Notes under the pieces: generated by a model
What the model saw: only the letters and a program-made list of their open reading frames with translations
Told to the model about the DNA's origin: nothing
Databases searched by the model: none
Source: an uncultured Oscillibacter sp.
GTDB lineage: Bacteria; Bacillota; Clostridia; Oscillospirales; Oscillospiraceae
Assembly (NCBI GenBank): GCA_947245315.1
Contig: CAMXNV010000139.1
Span: 1-5,715, forward strand
Direction: 5' to 3'
Length of the DNA: 5,715 nucleotides
Position numbers and translations under genes: made by a program
Shown: positions 4,947 to 5,715 of the stretch, one piece after another
Position numbering within the stretch: the stretch's first letter is position 1
How the letters are laid out: each line of letters starts with the position of its first letter

Positions 4947-5402
4947 TCAGCCGTCCTCTTCCTCCCGCCAGTTGGGCAGGGGAATTCCAAAAATGGAGGC
5001 CCGGAAGCCCTTTTGCAGCCGCTCCGCCGGGGCCACCTGATAGGCGTCCTTGGGCCACCGGGCCGCCCAGCCCGCCTGGAGCCGCTCCGCCAGGGGGGCG
5101 CAGACCGGGTCCTCCAGCAGCATGGGGCTGAGGAAGCAGACGAGCATCTGCCGGTCCTCCACCTTCGCCAGGGAGCGGTTCCAGGGCCTCTGCCGCCTCC
5201 AGCCCTCCGCCAGGCCGTCCAGCAGCACGTCCGCCAGGGCCGCCTCCTCCCCGTCCGCCAGGGCCGCCTCCCGGAAGAGGGGGCCGTACTGGTCCCGGTA
5301 GTCCTGAAGCGCCCGGCCGTACTCCTTCCCGGTAAACCGGGCCAGCCAGGGCTTCCCGTCCTGGACGGCCCCCAGCAGGGTTTCCACGTTCACTTCCCTC
5401 AC
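4947..5402 (-). CDS. Unknown 151-residue soluble protein
   Basis: I cannot assign a family. The protein begins with GTG (5402-5400), which overlaps the stop codon of the upstream gene as GTGA and lies 7 nt after AAGGAGG (5416-5410); the frame is open further upstream but there it shadows the upstream gene. It has no signal peptide or membrane segment and appears largely helical and rich in Leu, Ala, Glu and Arg. Noticeable segments are GKPWLARFTGKEYGRALQDY (16-35), WRRQRPWNRS (68-77), MLVCFLSPMLLED (86-98) and FGIPLPNW near the C-terminus. A short duplication EAALAD (45-50 and 53-58) comes from a 24-bp-period DNA repeat. It is probably co-translated with the membrane protein before it. No obvious terminator follows; the yceD promoter begins about 40 bp downstream. 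Confidence 0.75.
   Translation of the reverse strand: MREVNVETLLGAVQDGKPWLARFTGKEYGRALQDYRDQYGPLFREAALADGEEAALADVLLDGLAEGWRRQRPWNRSLAKVEDRQMLVCFLSPMLLEDPVCAPLAERLQAGWAARWPKDAYQVAPAERLQKGFRASIFGIPLPNWREEEDG
5228..5271. repeat. 20-bp direct repeat with 24-bp period inside a gene
   Basis: The 20 bases at 5228-5247 recur exactly at 5252-5271. The period is a whole number of codons, so the reading frame is kept and the protein gains a second EAALAD unit. This looks like a recent or slippage-prone in-frame duplication. Confidence 0.7.
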
Positions 5403-5695
5403 GGCTCTTCCTCCTTCTCCGGCGCCCGCCCGGACCTGCGGAGCTCCTCCATAATCCATCCGGCGCACAGCGCCACGTTCAAGCAGACCAGCAGGCCGGT
5501 AAACCCGGCGGCCCGGACACCGAAGTCGTCTCCCAGAAAGGGGAAGAAATCCATCAGCGCCCCCAGATACCACAGGGCGATGAACTCCGCCAGCATCCCG
5601 GCGGTGCGCCTCACGGCGGTCCGGCCCTTTATCGCAAACCAAACCCCGGCAATTCCCGGCAGCAAAGTAATCGCCAACGCCACAAGCATGGACAC
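5399..5695 (-). CDS. Small three-helix membrane protein, function unknown
   Basis: This 98-residue protein has three hydrophobic segments, roughly 3-22, 33-54 and 62-82. The basic loop KGRTAVRR (23-30) and the tail LRRSGRAPEK fall on the same side, while the acidic GDD loop falls on the other, which predicts an outside N-terminus and a cytoplasmic C-terminus. No catalytic or transport motif is visible and I do not recognise the family. The GTG at 5695 is chosen as start because GGAG (5709-5706) is 10 nt upstream; the in-frame ATG at 5689 would be 16 nt away. Its stop codon overlaps the next gene's GTG start (GTGA), indicating translational coupling. The promoter lies beyond the right edge, so more operon members could be upstream. 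Confidence 0.75.
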   Translation of the reverse strand: MSMLVALAITLLPGIAGVWFAIKGRTAVRRTAGMLAEFIALWYLGALMDFFPFLGDDFGVRAAGFTGLLVCLNVALCAGWIMEELRRSGRAPEKEEEP

Positions 5696-5715
5696 AGCCG
5701 CTGCACTCCTCTCTA

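Noticed and set aside
5403..5642. N-terminal extension of the 151-residue protein's frame back to 5642.
   Set aside because: It overlaps the membrane protein gene in another frame and gives an Arg/Gly-rich shadow. The GTG at 5402 has an ideal ribosome binding site and GTGA overlap.

Overview
The window is GC-rich DNA (roughly two thirds G+C by eye) packed with genes. Its signals look Gram-positive: sigma-A-type promoters with TATAAT boxes, strong AAGGAGG-like ribosome binding sites, GTG starts, 4-bp and 13-bp gene overlaps, and a yceD-rpmF operon encoding a zinc-ribbon form of ribosomal protein L32. A high-GC member of the Clostridia, such as a gut Oscillospiraceae (Flavonifractor/Lawsonibacter-like), fits best. 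This is an inference from style and gene content, not from a marker gene.

Layout. Positions 1-387 (minus) hold the N-terminal 129 codons of a PLP-dependent threonine ammonia-lyase that runs off the left edge, with its own promoter at 467-495. The 414-bp divergent intergenic region (388-801) carries leader hairpins, a striking nested inverted repeat (541-654), and a plus-strand promoter (721-749). That promoter drives an endonuclease/exonuclease/phosphatase-fold protein (802-1836), the only rightward gene. A strong hairpin (1840-1876) separates it from the convergent, secreted CapA-family metallophosphatase (1890-2969, minus), which has its own extended -10 promoter.

Right of this, all genes are on the minus strand. 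Reading in transcription order from the right edge: a small three-helix membrane protein (5695-5399) is coupled by a GTGA overlap to an unknown 151-residue soluble protein (5402-4947). Next comes a perfect-consensus promoter with upstream A-tracts, which drives yceD (DUF177, 4849-4352) and rpmF (4305-4111). A textbook intrinsic terminator follows (4061-4097). Last is an overlapping pair of unknown genes (4014-3502 and 3514-3065), the second encoding a membrane-anchored extracellular protein.

Functionally this is mostly housekeeping: amino-acid metabolism, ribosome/rRNA-linked YceD-L32, and cell-surface CapA. Four short lineage-type proteins of unknown role are interspersed. I see no defence system, transposase, CRISPR array or RNA gene. 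The most unusual element is the nested, compensatorily changed inverted repeat at 541-654.
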